Source: Eoetvoesia sp035555955
GTDB lineage: Bacteria > Pseudomonadota > Gammaproteobacteria > Burkholderiales > Burkholderiaceae_B
Length of the DNA: 64,000 bases
Direction: 5' to 3'
Assembly (NCBI RefSeq): GCF_035555955.1
Contig: NZ_DATMGA010000007.1
Coordinates: forward strand, 18,233 to 82,232
Of this stretch, positions 24,734 to 34,188 are shown piece after piece. How positions within the stretch are numbered: position 1 is the stretch's first letter; the number at the start of each line of letters is the position of its first letter. The notes below the pieces were generated by a model. That model was given only the letters and a program-made list of their open reading frames with translations, was not told where the DNA came from and ran no database searches. The position numbers were made by a program, and so were the translations under genes.

Positions 24734-26260
24734 ATGCCTGTCGCCCTGCCTTTGTCAATTCTGCCGCTGCGTTGCGCCGCGGGTCTCGCGTGCGCGGCGC
24801 TGGCGGCGTCTCTGGCCGGCTGCGCGGCCGGGCCCGACTACGTGCGGCCCACGATGGCCGTCCCCGCCTCGTACAAAGAGGCGGGGCCCTGGAAGCCGGC
24901 GCAGCCCAAAGCCGTTGCCGGCAACCTGGAGTGGTGGCGGGCCTATGGCGATGCAACACTCGATGACCTGGCTGCACAGGCGGTGGCTGCCAATCAATCC
25001 ATCCGCCAGGCCGAGGCGCAGTATCGCCAGGCTCAGGCCGTGGCCGCGGCGGCGCGCGCCAGCTTGTGGCCGTCGCTGGGCGCGAATGCCGGCGTCGATC
25101 GCGCCTTGACCAACAGCGGCCGCACTGGGCCTTCCCTGGACACCACGTATTCCGTGGGTCTTGCCGCCGCCTGGGAACCCGACCTGTGGGGCAGGCTGCG
25201 GCGCAGCGTGGAGGCCGGCGCCGCGGCCAGCCAGGCCAGCCAGGCGGACCTGGCCGCGGCTCGCCTGAGCATCGTGGCCACGCTGGCGCAGGATTACATG
25301 CAGCTGCGCGTGACGGACATGCAGTCCGCTCTGTACACGCAAACGCTGCACGACTACGAACGGGCGCTGGCCCTGGCCAAGAGCCAGTATACGGCGGGCG
25401 TGGCGCTGCGCTCGGACGTGGCGCTGGCCCAGAATCAATTGAGCGCGACGCGGGCTCAGGCGCTGGATCTGTGGTGGCAGCGGATGCAGCTGGAGCATGC
25501 CATTGCCGTGCTGGTCGGCAAGGCGCCGGCCGATTTTGCGATTCTTGCGCAGCCGCTCAGCCGGAATCCATCCTTGGCCTTGCCGATGAGGTTGCCCGAG
25601 ATTCCCGTCGGCGTGCCCAGCGAGCTTCTTGAGCACCGCCCCGACATCGCGGCGGCCGAGCGCCGGGTGGCGGCCGCCAATGCCGATATAGGCGTGGCCG
25701 AGGCGGCGTATTTCCCCGACCTGGTGCTCAGCGCTTCGGGCGGCTACAGCTCCACCAGCCTGGCGCACTGGTTCAGTGTTCCGGGGCAGGTCTGGGGCCT
25801 GGGCGCAAGCCTGGCGCAGGCGCTGTTCGACGGTGGCCTGCGCAAGGCGAACGACGAGCAGGCCATCGCCAGCTACGACGCCGCCGTGGCGCAATACAAG
25901 CAGACGGTGCTGGGTGGTTTCCAGGAGGTCGAAGACAACCTGGCGGCGTTGCGCATCCTGGCGCGGGAAATCGCCGAGCAGAAACAGGCCGTGGAGTCGG
26001 CGCGGCTTGCGGACAGCCTGGCCATGGCCCAGTACCGCGCTGGTACCAGCACCTATCTGGGCGTCATTACGGCGCAAACCCTTACGCTGAGCGCCGAGCG
26101 CAGCCTGCTGCAATTGCGCGGCCGCCAACTGGTGGCCAGCGTGGCCCTGATCAAGGCCACGGGCGGTGGCTGGAGCGCGGGGCGGCTGATGGGCGGCGAT
26201 TCATCGGCTGCTGGTGGCAACGCCATGACTCCAGCGGATGAAGCCAAGACAGGCGGATAA
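24734..26260 (+). CDS. RND efflux outer-membrane factor (OprM/NodT family lipoprotein)
   Basis: A 508-residue TolC-like channel lipoprotein. The signal peptide ends in lipobox LAGC (about residue 33), followed by AAGPDYVRPTM, the standard NodT-family opening. Two tandem outer-membrane efflux domains follow, with RQAEAQYRQAQAVAAAARAS in the first and VPSELLEHRPDIAAAERRVA introducing the second. It starts a transcript of outer-membrane channel, adaptor and pump, with 31 bp to the adaptor gene. Confidence 0.92.
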   Translation: MPVALPLSILPLRCAAGLACAALAASLAGCAAGPDYVRPTMAVPASYKEAGPWKPAQPKAVAGNLEWWRAYGDATLDDLAAQAVAANQSIRQAEAQYRQAQAVAAAARASLWPSLGANAGVDRALTNSGRTGPSLDTTYSVGLAAAWEPDLWGRLRRSVEAGAAASQASQADLAAARLSIVATLAQDYMQLRVTDMQSALYTQTLHDYERALALAKSQYTAGVALRSDVALAQNQLSATRAQALDLWWQRMQLEHAIAVLVGKAPADFAILAQPLSRNPSLALPMRLPEIPVGVPSELLEHRPDIAAAERRVAAANADIGVAEAAYFPDLVLSASGGYSSTSLAHWFSVPGQVWGLGASLAQALFDGGLRKANDEQAIASYDAAVAQYKQTVLGGFQEVEDNLAALRILAREIAEQKQAVESARLADSLAMAQYRAGTSTYLGVITAQTLTLSAERSLLQLRGRQLVASVALIKATGGGWSAGRLMGGDSSAAGGNAMTPADEAKTGG

Positions 26261-26291
26261 AACCCAATAAGACGACGAACGCATACATATT

Positions 26292-27479
26292 ATGAAATCT
26301 TCCACTTTCAAACGGCGCCCGGTGCTGCTGATAGGCGTGGCCGCATTGATTGCGCTGGCCATCATCGTCTGGGCGGCCAGCGGCAAGAAGCCGGTGCGCG
26401 CGGCTCCGCAGGCGCCGATCGTCGTAACCACCACCCTGGTGAAGCAGCAGGACGTTCCCGTCTACCTTGCCGGTGTGGGCACCGTCGTGGCCACGCAAAG
26501 CGTCACGGTCAAGCCTCGCATCGACGGGCAGCTGGACAAGGTGGGATTCATCGAGGGGCAGGACGTCAAGGCCGGCCAGATGATCGCCACGCTGGATTCG
26601 CGCGTGCAGCAGGCCCAGCTCGAGCAGGCCATTGCGCAAAAGGCGAAGGACGCGGCGCAACTGGCCAATGCCAGGCTCGACCTGCGCCGTTATGCCGAAT
26701 TGATCAAGCAAGACGCCGCCACGCGGCAGACGCTGGATGCGCAGCGGGCCATGGTGGCGCAACTGGAGGCGGCGCTGCAACTGGACGAGGCGCAGATCAG
26801 CGAGGCCAGGACCCAGTTGAGCTTTACCCGGATCACGGCGCCGATCAGCGGGCGCGTGGGCGCGCGGCTGGTGGACCCCGGCAACATCGTGCACGCGGCG
26901 GATGCGAACGGATTGGTGGTCATCAACCAGATCGACCCGATTTCGCTGCAGTTCACTCTGCCTGAGGATGCGTTCCAGCAGATCAACCAGGCCCTGCACG
27001 CCAGCGCCGATCCGCTTGCCGTCATGGCCTATCCGCGCAATAGCTTGCAGCCCCTGGGGCAAGGGCGCCTCGTCTTGCTGAACAACCAGATCGACACGAC
27101 GTCGGGCACCATCGAGCTCAAGGCCAGTTTCGGGAACGCGAGGCATAAATTGTGGCCCGGCCAGTACGTGAACGCGCGCCTGATCCTGGGCGAACGCAAG
27201 CAGGCCCTGACCATGCCGGCGGCGGTCGTGCAGCGCGGGCCGGAAGGCGTCTATGCCTATGTCGTGGATGCCGACAATCGCGTGCGCATTCAGCCCATAC
27301 AGCTCGTCGATATCCAGGACGGCACGGCCGTGGTGGAAAAGGGCTTGAGCGTCGGCGAGCGGGTAGTGCTCGACGGGCAGTACAAATTGAAGCCGGGCCT
27401 GCGGGTCGCGGAGTCCACGCCGCCCGAGGCCGCGGCCGCCGCCACCTTGGCCAGCCTTCAGAAAGGTGACGCCAAGTGA
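26292..27479 (+). CDS. RND efflux periplasmic adaptor (MdtA-like)
   Basis: A 395-residue membrane-fusion protein with an N-terminal membrane anchor or signal (about 9-29) and no lipobox. The lipoyl/barrel-sandwich halves are around VTVKPRIDGQLDKVGFIEGQ (about 75) and RITAPISGRVGARLVDPGN (about 180). A beta-barrel and membrane-proximal domain (ALTMPAAVVQRGPEGVYAYV) follow. Its TGA overlaps the GTG start of the pump. It connects the inner-membrane pump with the outer-membrane factor. The layout is closest to MdtA of MdtABC-type pumps. Confidence 0.92.
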   Translation: MKSSTFKRRPVLLIGVAALIALAIIVWAASGKKPVRAAPQAPIVVTTTLVKQQDVPVYLAGVGTVVATQSVTVKPRIDGQLDKVGFIEGQDVKAGQMIATLDSRVQQAQLEQAIAQKAKDAAQLANARLDLRRYAELIKQDAATRQTLDAQRAMVAQLEAALQLDEAQISEARTQLSFTRITAPISGRVGARLVDPGNIVHAADANGLVVINQIDPISLQFTLPEDAFQQINQALHASADPLAVMAYPRNSLQPLGQGRLVLLNNQIDTTSGTIELKASFGNARHKLWPGQYVNARLILGERKQALTMPAAVVQRGPEGVYAYVVDADNRVRIQPIQLVDIQDGTAVVEKGLSVGERVVLDGQYKLKPGLRVAESTPPEAAAAATLASLQKGDAK

Positions 27480-30400
27480 GCGTGTCCGCGGTTTTCATCA
27501 AGCGCCCCATCGGCACGTCGCTGCTGGCGCTGGCCTTGTTCCTGGTGGGGGCCGCCGTATGGCCGCTGCTGCCGGTGGCGCCGCTGCCTCAGGTGGATTT
27601 CCCGACCATACAGGTCACGGCCAAACTGCCGGGGGCGAATCCGGAAATCATGGCCTCCAGCGTGGCCCAGCCCCTGGAGCGCCAGTTCCAGCTGATCTCC
27701 GGCATGACGCAGATGACCTCGGTCAGCGCGCTGGGAAATACCCAGATCACGCTGCAGTTCGACCTGAGCCGCAACATCGACGCCGCGGCGCTGGACGTGC
27801 AGGCGGCCATCAATGCCGCAACCGGGCAATTGCCGTCCAATCTGCCCAGCCCTCCGACCTTCCGGAAAATCAATCCGGCGGACTCCTCCATCCTCATCCT
27901 TTCGGTGCAGTCCGATGCGCTGCCGCTGATCGAGGTCAACGACTACACCGACAACTTCCTGGCCCAGCAGATATCGCAGATCGAAGGAGTTGGCCTGGTA
28001 AAGATATTCGGCCAGCAAAAGCCGGCGATCCGGATTCAGGTCGACCCCGACAAGCTGGCGGCGCTCGGCCTCAGCCTGGAGGATATCCGGGGCGTCATCG
28101 CCAACGCCACCGTAAACCAGCCCAAGGGCACCATAGACGGCGACAGGCAAAGCTTTGCCGTTTACACCAACGACCAGTTGCTGAAGGCTGGGCCTTGGAA
28201 CGACGTCGTCCTGGCTTATCGAAACGGGGCGCCCATACGGGTTCGCGATGTCGGTATCGCGGTGCCCGGCCCCGAAGATCTGAAACAGGCCGCCTGGGCG
28301 TTTGCCGGCAAGGGCGCCAACCCGGGCGACGCCGCCATCGACGGCCGTTCGCTTATCGTCGGCATCACCAAGCAGCCGGGCGCCAACGTCATCGATACCG
28401 TGCATCGCATCCAGGCGCAACTGCCGCATTTGCTGGCGTCGATTCCCCCCACCGTGCATGTGAGCACCCTGATAGACCGGACCCAGAACATCCGCGCATC
28501 GGTGGAAGAGGTTGAGATGACGCTGATTCTTTCGATTCTGCTGGTGGTGGGAATGATCTTCGTGTTCCTGCGCAGCGTGCCCGCCACCCTGATTCCCAGC
28601 GCGACGATTCCGCTTTCCCTGCTCGGCACGGCCGCGGTGATGTATCTGCTGGACTTCAGCCTGGACAACTTGTCGCTGATGGCCCTGACCATCGCCGTGG
28701 GCTTTGTGGTGGACGATGCCATCGTCATGCTCGAGAACATCTACCGCCACGTCGAGGACGGGATGAGGCCGATGGAGGCGGCGCTGGTGGGTGCGCGGGA
28801 AATCGGCCCCACCATCGTCTCGATCTCGATCTCGTTGGTCGCGGTGTTCATCCCATTGCTGCTCATGGGGGGAATCGTAGGCCGGCTGTTCCGCGAGTTC
28901 GCCATTACCGTCACGCTGACGATTGTCGTGTCGGTGCTGGTCTCGCTGACCCTGACTCCCATGCTTTGCTCGCGCTTTCTCAAGGAATACCAGGGCCAGC
29001 ACCATGGGCGCGTTTACCGGTTCTTCGAGCGGGGATTCGATGCCTTGCTCGATGGCTACCGGCGCGGCCTGAACCTGGTTCTGCGCCACCAGTTCGCGAC
29101 CTTGTGCAGCTTCCTGCTTACCTTGCTCGCCACGGTGCTCTTGTTCATCTATATTCCCAAGGGGTTTTTCCCGCAGCAGGATACGGGCTTTATCTTCGGA
29201 TTCGCCGAGACGGCCCAGGACTCGTCGTTTTCGGCCATGAACCGGCGCATGATGGCGCTGGCGGACGTCGTGCGCAAGGATCCCGACGTGATCCAGTTCG
29301 GCATGAACAGCGGCGACACCACGTTCAACACAGGCAGGTTTTTCATCAGCCTGAAGCCCAAGTCGGAAGGGCGCACGGCCAGCGCCGACGAGATCATCAC
29401 GCGCCTGCGGCCCAAGCTGGCCAAGGTCGAAGGCATCAAGCTTTTCCTGCAGGCTGGGCAGGACATCAACGTGGGCGGCAGGCTGGCGCGCACCCAGTAC
29501 CAATACACGGTCACGGATGCTGACCTGTCCGAGCTGAACACCTGGGCGCCCAGGCTGCTGGAGCGGTTTCGCAAGCTGCCCGAGCTGACCGACCTGGCCT
29601 CCGATCAGCAGAACCAGGCGGCCACGGTGCATCTGACCATCGACCGTGCGCGGGCGTCCAGCTTCGGCATATCGCCGGCCCTCATCGACTCGACGATCTA
29701 CGACGCGATAGGCCAGCGCCAGGTTGCGCAGTACTTCACCCAGATCAACAGCTACAACGTCGTGCTGGAGGTCGCGCCGCGCTTCCAGAAGGATCCCGAC
29801 CTGTTCAAGAAACTGTACATTACGTCGCCGCTGACCGGCCAGCAGGTGCCTCTGTCGACTTTCGTTTCCATCGACACCGACAAGACGGGCTATCTTTCCA
29901 TCAGCCATCAGGGCCAGTTCCCGGCCGTGACGATTTCGTTCAACCTGGCTCCCGGCGTGGCGCTGGGGCAGGCCGTGGCCGCCATCCAGAAGGCCCAGGC
30001 GGCGATGGGCGTGCCGCAGGCCCTCAGCGGCTCGTTCCAGGGGACGGCCAAGGCTTTCGGCGAATCGCTGGCAACGCAGCCCTACCTCATCGCGGCGGCC
30101 CTCGTCGCGGTCTACATCGTGCTGGGCCTGCTGTATGAAAGCTATATCCATCCTCTGACCATCTTGTCGACGCTGCCCTCGGCGGGCGTGGGCGCGCTGC
30201 TCATCCTGATGGTCAATGGCTACGACCTGAGCGTCATCGCGCTGATCGGCATCATCCTGCTAATCGGCATCGTCAAGAAGAACGGCATCATGATGATCGA
30301 TTTCGCCCTGAGCGCCGAGCGCAAGGACGGCCTGTCTCCCAAGGAGGCCATCTACCAGGCCTGCCTGCTGCGGTTCCGTCCCATCATGATGACCACCATG

Positions 30401-30673
30401 TGCGCCTTGCTGAGCGGCTTGCCGCTGATGCTCAGCCATGGCGCGGGCTCCGAGCTGCGCCGGCCCCTGGGGTTCGCCATGGTGGGCGGGCTGCTGCTGT
30501 CGCAGGCGCTGACCTTGTTCACGACCCCCGTCATCTATCTGTATCTGGATCGGGCGCATTACTGGTACATGCGCCGCAAGAAGGCCCGCGCCCTGCGCAA
30601 ATCCAGGAGGGCGCGCAATGCCGCGCGCCTGCCGGAGGCATCCGGCGCCGCTTCGCGATCCATTAAACTATGA
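27476..30673 (+). CDS. RND efflux transporter permease (HAE1/MdtB-MdtC type)
   Basis: A 1065-residue proton-driven pump with the twofold RND plan of 12 transmembrane segments and two large periplasmic loops. It begins with GTG at 27476, within GTGA overlapping the adaptor stop. FIKRPIGTSLLALALFLVG is the usual first segment. The proton-relay Asp pair is in VGFVVDDAIVMLENI (about 408-409), as in MdtB/MdtC and other multidrug pumps, not the heavy-metal CzcA pattern. NGIMMIDFAL lies near residue 940. The C-terminal tail is basic (RRKKARALRKSRRARN). Substrates are probably drugs, bile-salt-like compounds or aromatics. Confidence 0.93.
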   Translation: MSVSAVFIKRPIGTSLLALALFLVGAAVWPLLPVAPLPQVDFPTIQVTAKLPGANPEIMASSVAQPLERQFQLISGMTQMTSVSALGNTQITLQFDLSRNIDAAALDVQAAINAATGQLPSNLPSPPTFRKINPADSSILILSVQSDALPLIEVNDYTDNFLAQQISQIEGVGLVKIFGQQKPAIRIQVDPDKLAALGLSLEDIRGVIANATVNQPKGTIDGDRQSFAVYTNDQLLKAGPWNDVVLAYRNGAPIRVRDVGIAVPGPEDLKQAAWAFAGKGANPGDAAIDGRSLIVGITKQPGANVIDTVHRIQAQLPHLLASIPPTVHVSTLIDRTQNIRASVEEVEMTLILSILLVVGMIFVFLRSVPATLIPSATIPLSLLGTAAVMYLLDFSLDNLSLMALTIAVGFVVDDAIVMLENIYRHVEDGMRPMEAALVGAREIGPTIVSISISLVAVFIPLLLMGGIVGRLFREFAITVTLTIVVSVLVSLTLTPMLCSRFLKEYQGQHHGRVYRFFERGFDALLDGYRRGLNLVLRHQFATLCSFLLTLLATVLLFIYIPKGFFPQQDTGFIFGFAETAQDSSFSAMNRRMMALADVVRKDPDVIQFGMNSGDTTFNTGRFFISLKPKSEGRTASADEIITRLRPKLAKVEGIKLFLQAGQDINVGGRLARTQYQYTVTDADLSELNTWAPRLLERFRKLPELTDLASDQQNQAATVHLTIDRARASSFGISPALIDSTIYDAIGQRQVAQYFTQINSYNVVLEVAPRFQKDPDLFKKLYITSPLTGQQVPLSTFVSIDTDKTGYLSISHQGQFPAVTISFNLAPGVALGQAVAAIQKAQAAMGVPQALSGSFQGTAKAFGESLATQPYLIAAALVAVYIVLGLLYESYIHPLTILSTLPSAGVGALLILMVNGYDLSVIALIGIILLIGIVKKNGIMMIDFALSAERKDGLSPKEAIYQACLLRFRPIMMTTMCALLSGLPLMLSHGAGSELRRPLGFAMVGGLLLSQALTLFTTPVIYLYLDRAHYWYMRRKKARALRKSRRARNAARLPEASGAASRSIKL

Positions 30674-30695
30674 GAGAGTCTTTACGGTGTTTCCC

Positions 30696-31382
30696 ATGAA
30701 AATCCTGATCGTCGAAGATGAACCGAAGACCGCCGATTACCTGCGCAAGGGGCTGACGGAGCAAGGCTGCGCGGTGGACGTCGCGCACGACGGCATCGAC
30801 GGGCAGCACATGGCCCTGCAGCACGACTACGACGTCATCGTGCTGGACGCCATGCTTCCCGGCCAGGATGGTTTTGCGGTGCTGCGCGCCTTGCGCGCTG
30901 TCCGGCAGACGCCGGTCATCATGCTCACCGCCAGGGATCGCATCGAAGACCGCGTCAAGGGCTTGCACGAGGGCGCTGACGATTACCTCGTCAAGCCGTT
31001 TTCCTTTCTTGAATTGCTGGCCAGGCTGCAGGCCCTGAACCGGCGCGGGCGCGCCCAGGAATCCCTGCACGTGCGCATCGGCGACCTGCACCTGGACCTG
31101 ATCAGCCGCAAGGCCTACCGGGGGCAGACGCGGCTGGATCTCACCGCCAAGGAGTTCGCGCTGCTGGCGGTGCTGGCCCGGCGCCAGGGCGAGATACTCA
31201 CCAAGACCGCCATCGCCGAGATGGTCTGGGACATGAACTTCGACAGCAACACCAATGTGGTCGAGGTCGCCATCAAGCGCCTCAGGGCGAAAATGGATGC
31301 TCCGTTCAGCCCGCGCCTGCTGCACACCATACGCGGCATGGGCTATGTGCTTGAACTGCGCGAGGACGAGGGGGCGCCATGA
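30696..31382 (+). CDS. Two-component response regulator, heavy-metal type (OmpR family)
   Basis: A 228-residue OmpR/PhoB regulator close to CusR, CopR and IrlR. The receiver domain has the acidic pocket EDE (7-9), phospho-acceptor Asp51 in IVLDAM and Lys of YLVKPFSF (about 101). The C-terminal winged helix includes LDLTAKEFALLAVLARRQGE and RRLRAKMDAPF-like recognition residues. ATG 30696 is the natural start (MKILIVEDEPKT). It follows the pump by 22 bp and overlaps the kinase gene by ATGA, so it probably controls this efflux operon. Confidence 0.92.
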   Translation: MKILIVEDEPKTADYLRKGLTEQGCAVDVAHDGIDGQHMALQHDYDVIVLDAMLPGQDGFAVLRALRAVRQTPVIMLTARDRIEDRVKGLHEGADDYLVKPFSFLELLARLQALNRRGRAQESLHVRIGDLHLDLISRKAYRGQTRLDLTAKEFALLAVLARRQGEILTKTAIAEMVWDMNFDSNTNVVEVAIKRLRAKMDAPFSPRLLHTIRGMGYVLELREDEGAP

Positions 31383-32764
31383 AGCGTTCCATCACCCTGC
31401 GGATGGTGGCGATGTTCGCCGTGACGACCCTGATGGTGTTCGGCGTGATCGGCGCGGCCCTGTACGGGGTGCTGAGCCGCGAGCTGGCGCGCCACCAGCG
31501 GGAAGAATTGCAGACCGCCTACCAGGACATGGAATACATGATCAAGCGCGGCGGTACGCCCGAGCGCTGGGAACACGCGCAGGCCAAGATGGACACCCTC
31601 ATGCAGTCCAGCGGCAGCCTGTTCTTCTGGGCGAACAGCAGCGACCCGCGCTATCGCTATGGCGAGAACCTGGCCGAAATAGAATCCCGCCTGGTGCCGG
31701 ACAGCCCGATGGGCGTCCTCGTCTTGCCAGGCCGGGCCTACCCCTTGTTCACGCTGACCCGGACGATCGCGGCCTATCAGGACAGGCCGGCCATCCAGCT
31801 GACCGTGGCCATGGACTCCATGCCGTACGTGCACACCCTGCATGCGTTTCTCACGGCGCTTCTGGTGCTGTCGCTGAGCGCCGTGCTGCTGGTCGTCGTT
31901 CTGGGCTATTGCATTGCCCGGGTCGGCCTGAGGCCTTTGCAGAAAATGTCGGCCGAAGCGCAGATGCTTGGCGCCAGAACGCTGTCCCAGCGCCTGCAGA
32001 GCGAATCCCTGCCCGAAGAGCTGGATGATCTGGCCGTGGCGTTCAATGGTGCGTTGAGCCGGCTGGAAACCGCCTACAAGCAGCTCGAGGCTTTCAATGC
32101 CGATGTTGCGCACGAACTGCGCACGCCGCTTACCAATCTCATCGGCGAGACGCAGGTGGTGCTGTCGCGCCGTCGCACGGCCGAAGAGTTCCAGGAGGTC
32201 CTGCAGTCCAATCTGGAAGAGCTGGAACGCCTGCGTTCCATCGTCAACGACATGTTGTTCCTGGCGCGGGCCGACCAGGGCGAGGCGGCGACGGGCCGGG
32301 TGCGCAGTTCGGTGGCGGGAGAAGTGAGCAAGACCATCGAATTCCTCGAGCCCATCCTGGACGAAACCCAGGAAAGCATCCGGATAGACGGCGATACGGT
32401 CGCCGAGGCTCTCATCGAAAAATCGCTGTTTCGCAGGGCGATGGCCAATCTTTTGCAGAACGCCATCGAGCATTCCCGTCCGGGGGCGCAGATTCGGGTG
32501 GTCATCGAGCAGCGTCCGTCGTCGGTGAGCATCGGCGTGTCCAACCCCGGAGAGCCGATAGAAGCAAGCCATCTGCCGCGGCTGTTCGACCGCTTCTACC
32601 GCGTCGACGTGGCGCGCCACAACGGCCCGCGCCAGGGTCACGGCCTGGGCCTGGCCATTGTCAAGGCGGTCGCCGCCATGCATGGAGGCGATGTCTTTGC
32701 TTTTTGCGCCGAGGGGATGACGACGATAGGCTTCAGCGTGTCGTCGCCCGCCGAAGGTCCCTAG
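31379..32764 (+). CDS. Sensor histidine kinase, heavy-metal type
   Basis: A 461-residue membrane kinase with transmembrane segments at about 9-31 and 158-180 around a roughly 125-residue periplasmic sensor, then a HAMP domain. The phospho-His (about 244) is in DVAHELRTPLTNLIGE; the N box is NLLQNAIEHS (about 358) and the G box GHGLGLAIVKA (about 422). The architecture matches CusS/CopS heavy-metal kinases. The stop codon TAG lies in the left arm of a long palindrome. It acts with the regulator just upstream. Confidence 0.92.
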   Translation: MKRSITLRMVAMFAVTTLMVFGVIGAALYGVLSRELARHQREELQTAYQDMEYMIKRGGTPERWEHAQAKMDTLMQSSGSLFFWANSSDPRYRYGENLAEIESRLVPDSPMGVLVLPGRAYPLFTLTRTIAAYQDRPAIQLTVAMDSMPYVHTLHAFLTALLVLSLSAVLLVVVLGYCIARVGLRPLQKMSAEAQMLGARTLSQRLQSESLPEELDDLAVAFNGALSRLETAYKQLEAFNADVAHELRTPLTNLIGETQVVLSRRRTAEEFQEVLQSNLEELERLRSIVNDMLFLARADQGEAATGRVRSSVAGEVSKTIEFLEPILDETQESIRIDGDTVAEALIEKSLFRRAMANLLQNAIEHSRPGAQIRVVIEQRPSSVSIGVSNPGEPIEASHLPRLFDRFYRVDVARHNGPRQGHGLGLAIVKAVAAMHGGDVFAFCAEGMTTIGFSVSSPAEGP

Positions 32765-32800
32765 GGCCTGTTAACCCCTAATAAGTGTTGACAGGCCCTA
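32762..32800. terminator. Palindrome holding both stop codons of convergent genes
   Basis: TAGGGCCTGTTAAC (32762-32775) and GTTGACAGGCCCTA (32787-32800) form a 14-bp stem with a single T-G type mismatch and an 11-base loop. The first three bases are the TAG stop of the kinase, and the last three, read on the other strand, are the TAG stop of purT. It is well placed as a bidirectional terminator, although no long T tract is present. A related element occurs at 48840-48872. Confidence 0.7.
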
Positions 32801-34003
32801 ATCGGCCCGCCTGGGCTTGATGCATTGCGCGGCCTGGTTGGCCAGGCGCAGCGCGGTGTTCACATCCTTGTCGTGGGCCAGCGCCACGCCCATGCGGCGA
32901 TTGGTGAAGCTTTCGGGCTTGCCGAACAGCCGCAATTCGGTCTGGGGGACCCGCAAGGCCTCGTCGACGCCGTCGAAGACGATGCCGCGCGCATCCACCC
33001 CGCCGTAGATGACGGCGCTGGCTCCGGGACTGCGCAGCGAGGTGTCCACCGGCAGGCCCAGGATGGCGCGGGCATGCAGTTCGAATTCGCTTTGCCACTG
33101 GCTGGCCATGGTGACCATGCCGGTGTCGTGCGGACGCGGGCTGACCTCGCTGAACCAGACCTCGTCGCCCTTGATGAACAGCTCCACGCCGAAAACGCCC
33201 AGTCCGCCGAGGTCGTCGGTAATGGCTTTGGCGACTTCGCGGGCTTTTTGCAATGCGGGCGCGCTCATGGCCTGGGGCTGCCAGCTTTCGATGTAGTCGC
33301 CTGCGCGCTGCGTGTGGCCGATGGGTTCGCAGAAATGCGTCTCGACCTGCCCGTCGGCGCCCTGGGCGCGCACGGTAAGCAGGGTGATTTCGTAGTCGAA
33401 GTCGATGAAGCCCTCGACAATGACGCGGTTCAGGCTGACGCGTCCGCCCGCCATGGCGTAGTCCCACGCGGCTTGCACGCCGTCCGGGCCGTCGATCTTG
33501 CTTTGGCCTTTGCCCGAGCTGCTCATGACCGGCTTGATTACGCAGGGATAGCCGATGCCGCCATCGATGGCGGCCTGCAGCTCTTCCAGCGAATCGCAGA
33601 ATGCGTAGGGGCTGGTGGGCTGCTTGAGCGTCTCGGACGCCAGGCGGCGGATGCCTTCGCGATCCATGGTCAGGCGCGCGGCGCGCGCGGTCGGGATGAC
33701 GCGCGTGATGCCGGCGTTTTCGAGTTCCTGCAGCGCCTGCGTGGCAATGGCCTCGATTTCGGGAACCACCAGGTCTGGTTTTTCGGCGCGGATCAGCGCC
33801 TTGAGCTGCGCCGGATCGCTCATGACCACGGTATGGGCATGATGGGCGATTTGCTGGCCCGGCGAGTCGGCATAGCGGTCCACCGCTATCGTTTCCACGC
33901 CAAGGCGCTGCAGCGCGATAAGAACTTCTTTGCCCAGCTCGCCCGAGCCGAGCAGCATGACTCGGGTAGCGGAGGGAGAAAGGGGAGTGCCGATAGTGGT
34001 CAT
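32798..34003 (-). CDS. purT: Formate-dependent phosphoribosylglycinamide formyltransferase
   Basis: A 401-residue ATP-grasp enzyme that formylates GAR with formate and ATP in purine synthesis. It begins near RVMLLGSGELGKEVLIALQR (about 14-33) and contains CVIKPVMSSSGKGQS (ATP-binding loop, about 160), VIVEGFIDFDYEITLLTVR and EVSPRPHDTGMVTM (metal-binding Glu, about 290), all as in PurT. The ATG at 34003 was preferred because the longer frame crosses a non-coding stretch and has no family match. It is monocistronic and convergent with the kinase gene. Confidence 0.95.
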   Translation of the reverse strand: MTTIGTPLSPSATRVMLLGSGELGKEVLIALQRLGVETIAVDRYADSPGQQIAHHAHTVVMSDPAQLKALIRAEKPDLVVPEIEAIATQALQELENAGITRVIPTARAARLTMDREGIRRLASETLKQPTSPYAFCDSLEELQAAIDGGIGYPCVIKPVMSSSGKGQSKIDGPDGVQAAWDYAMAGGRVSLNRVIVEGFIDFDYEITLLTVRAQGADGQVETHFCEPIGHTQRAGDYIESWQPQAMSAPALQKAREVAKAITDDLGGLGVFGVELFIKGDEVWFSEVSPRPHDTGMVTMASQWQSEFELHARAILGLPVDTSLRSPGASAVIYGGVDARGIVFDGVDEALRVPQTELRLFGKPESFTNRRMGVALAHDKDVNTALRLANQAAQCIKPRRAD

Positions 34004-34188
34004 GCTAGCTCGTTGCCGGGTGCGGCGGCGAAGTGGGGTGGGAAGGGCGGGCGGGCCGCGCCCGGGAAACCGCGCTATTTTACGTCTTTTGGAAAGCAGA
34101 TTCCCTTGCCTGCATTGCTCCCCGGAAGTGGCCGGCCGCTGTCGAAACCTTGGCCTCAGCCGCAAGGCGAAGACCCAGGTTTCCTGAG

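Noticed and set aside
27458..30151. An 897-codon open frame on the minus strand opposite the RND pump gene
   Set aside because: It is a shadow of a GC-rich coding strand: composition is dominated by Arg, Gly, His and Gln with no domain, and the plus-strand pump is unmistakable.
34004..34188. Possible riboswitch or leader RNA before purT
   Set aside because: The gap has short dyads such as AAACCT with AGGTTT, but I could not match it to a known riboswitch fold.
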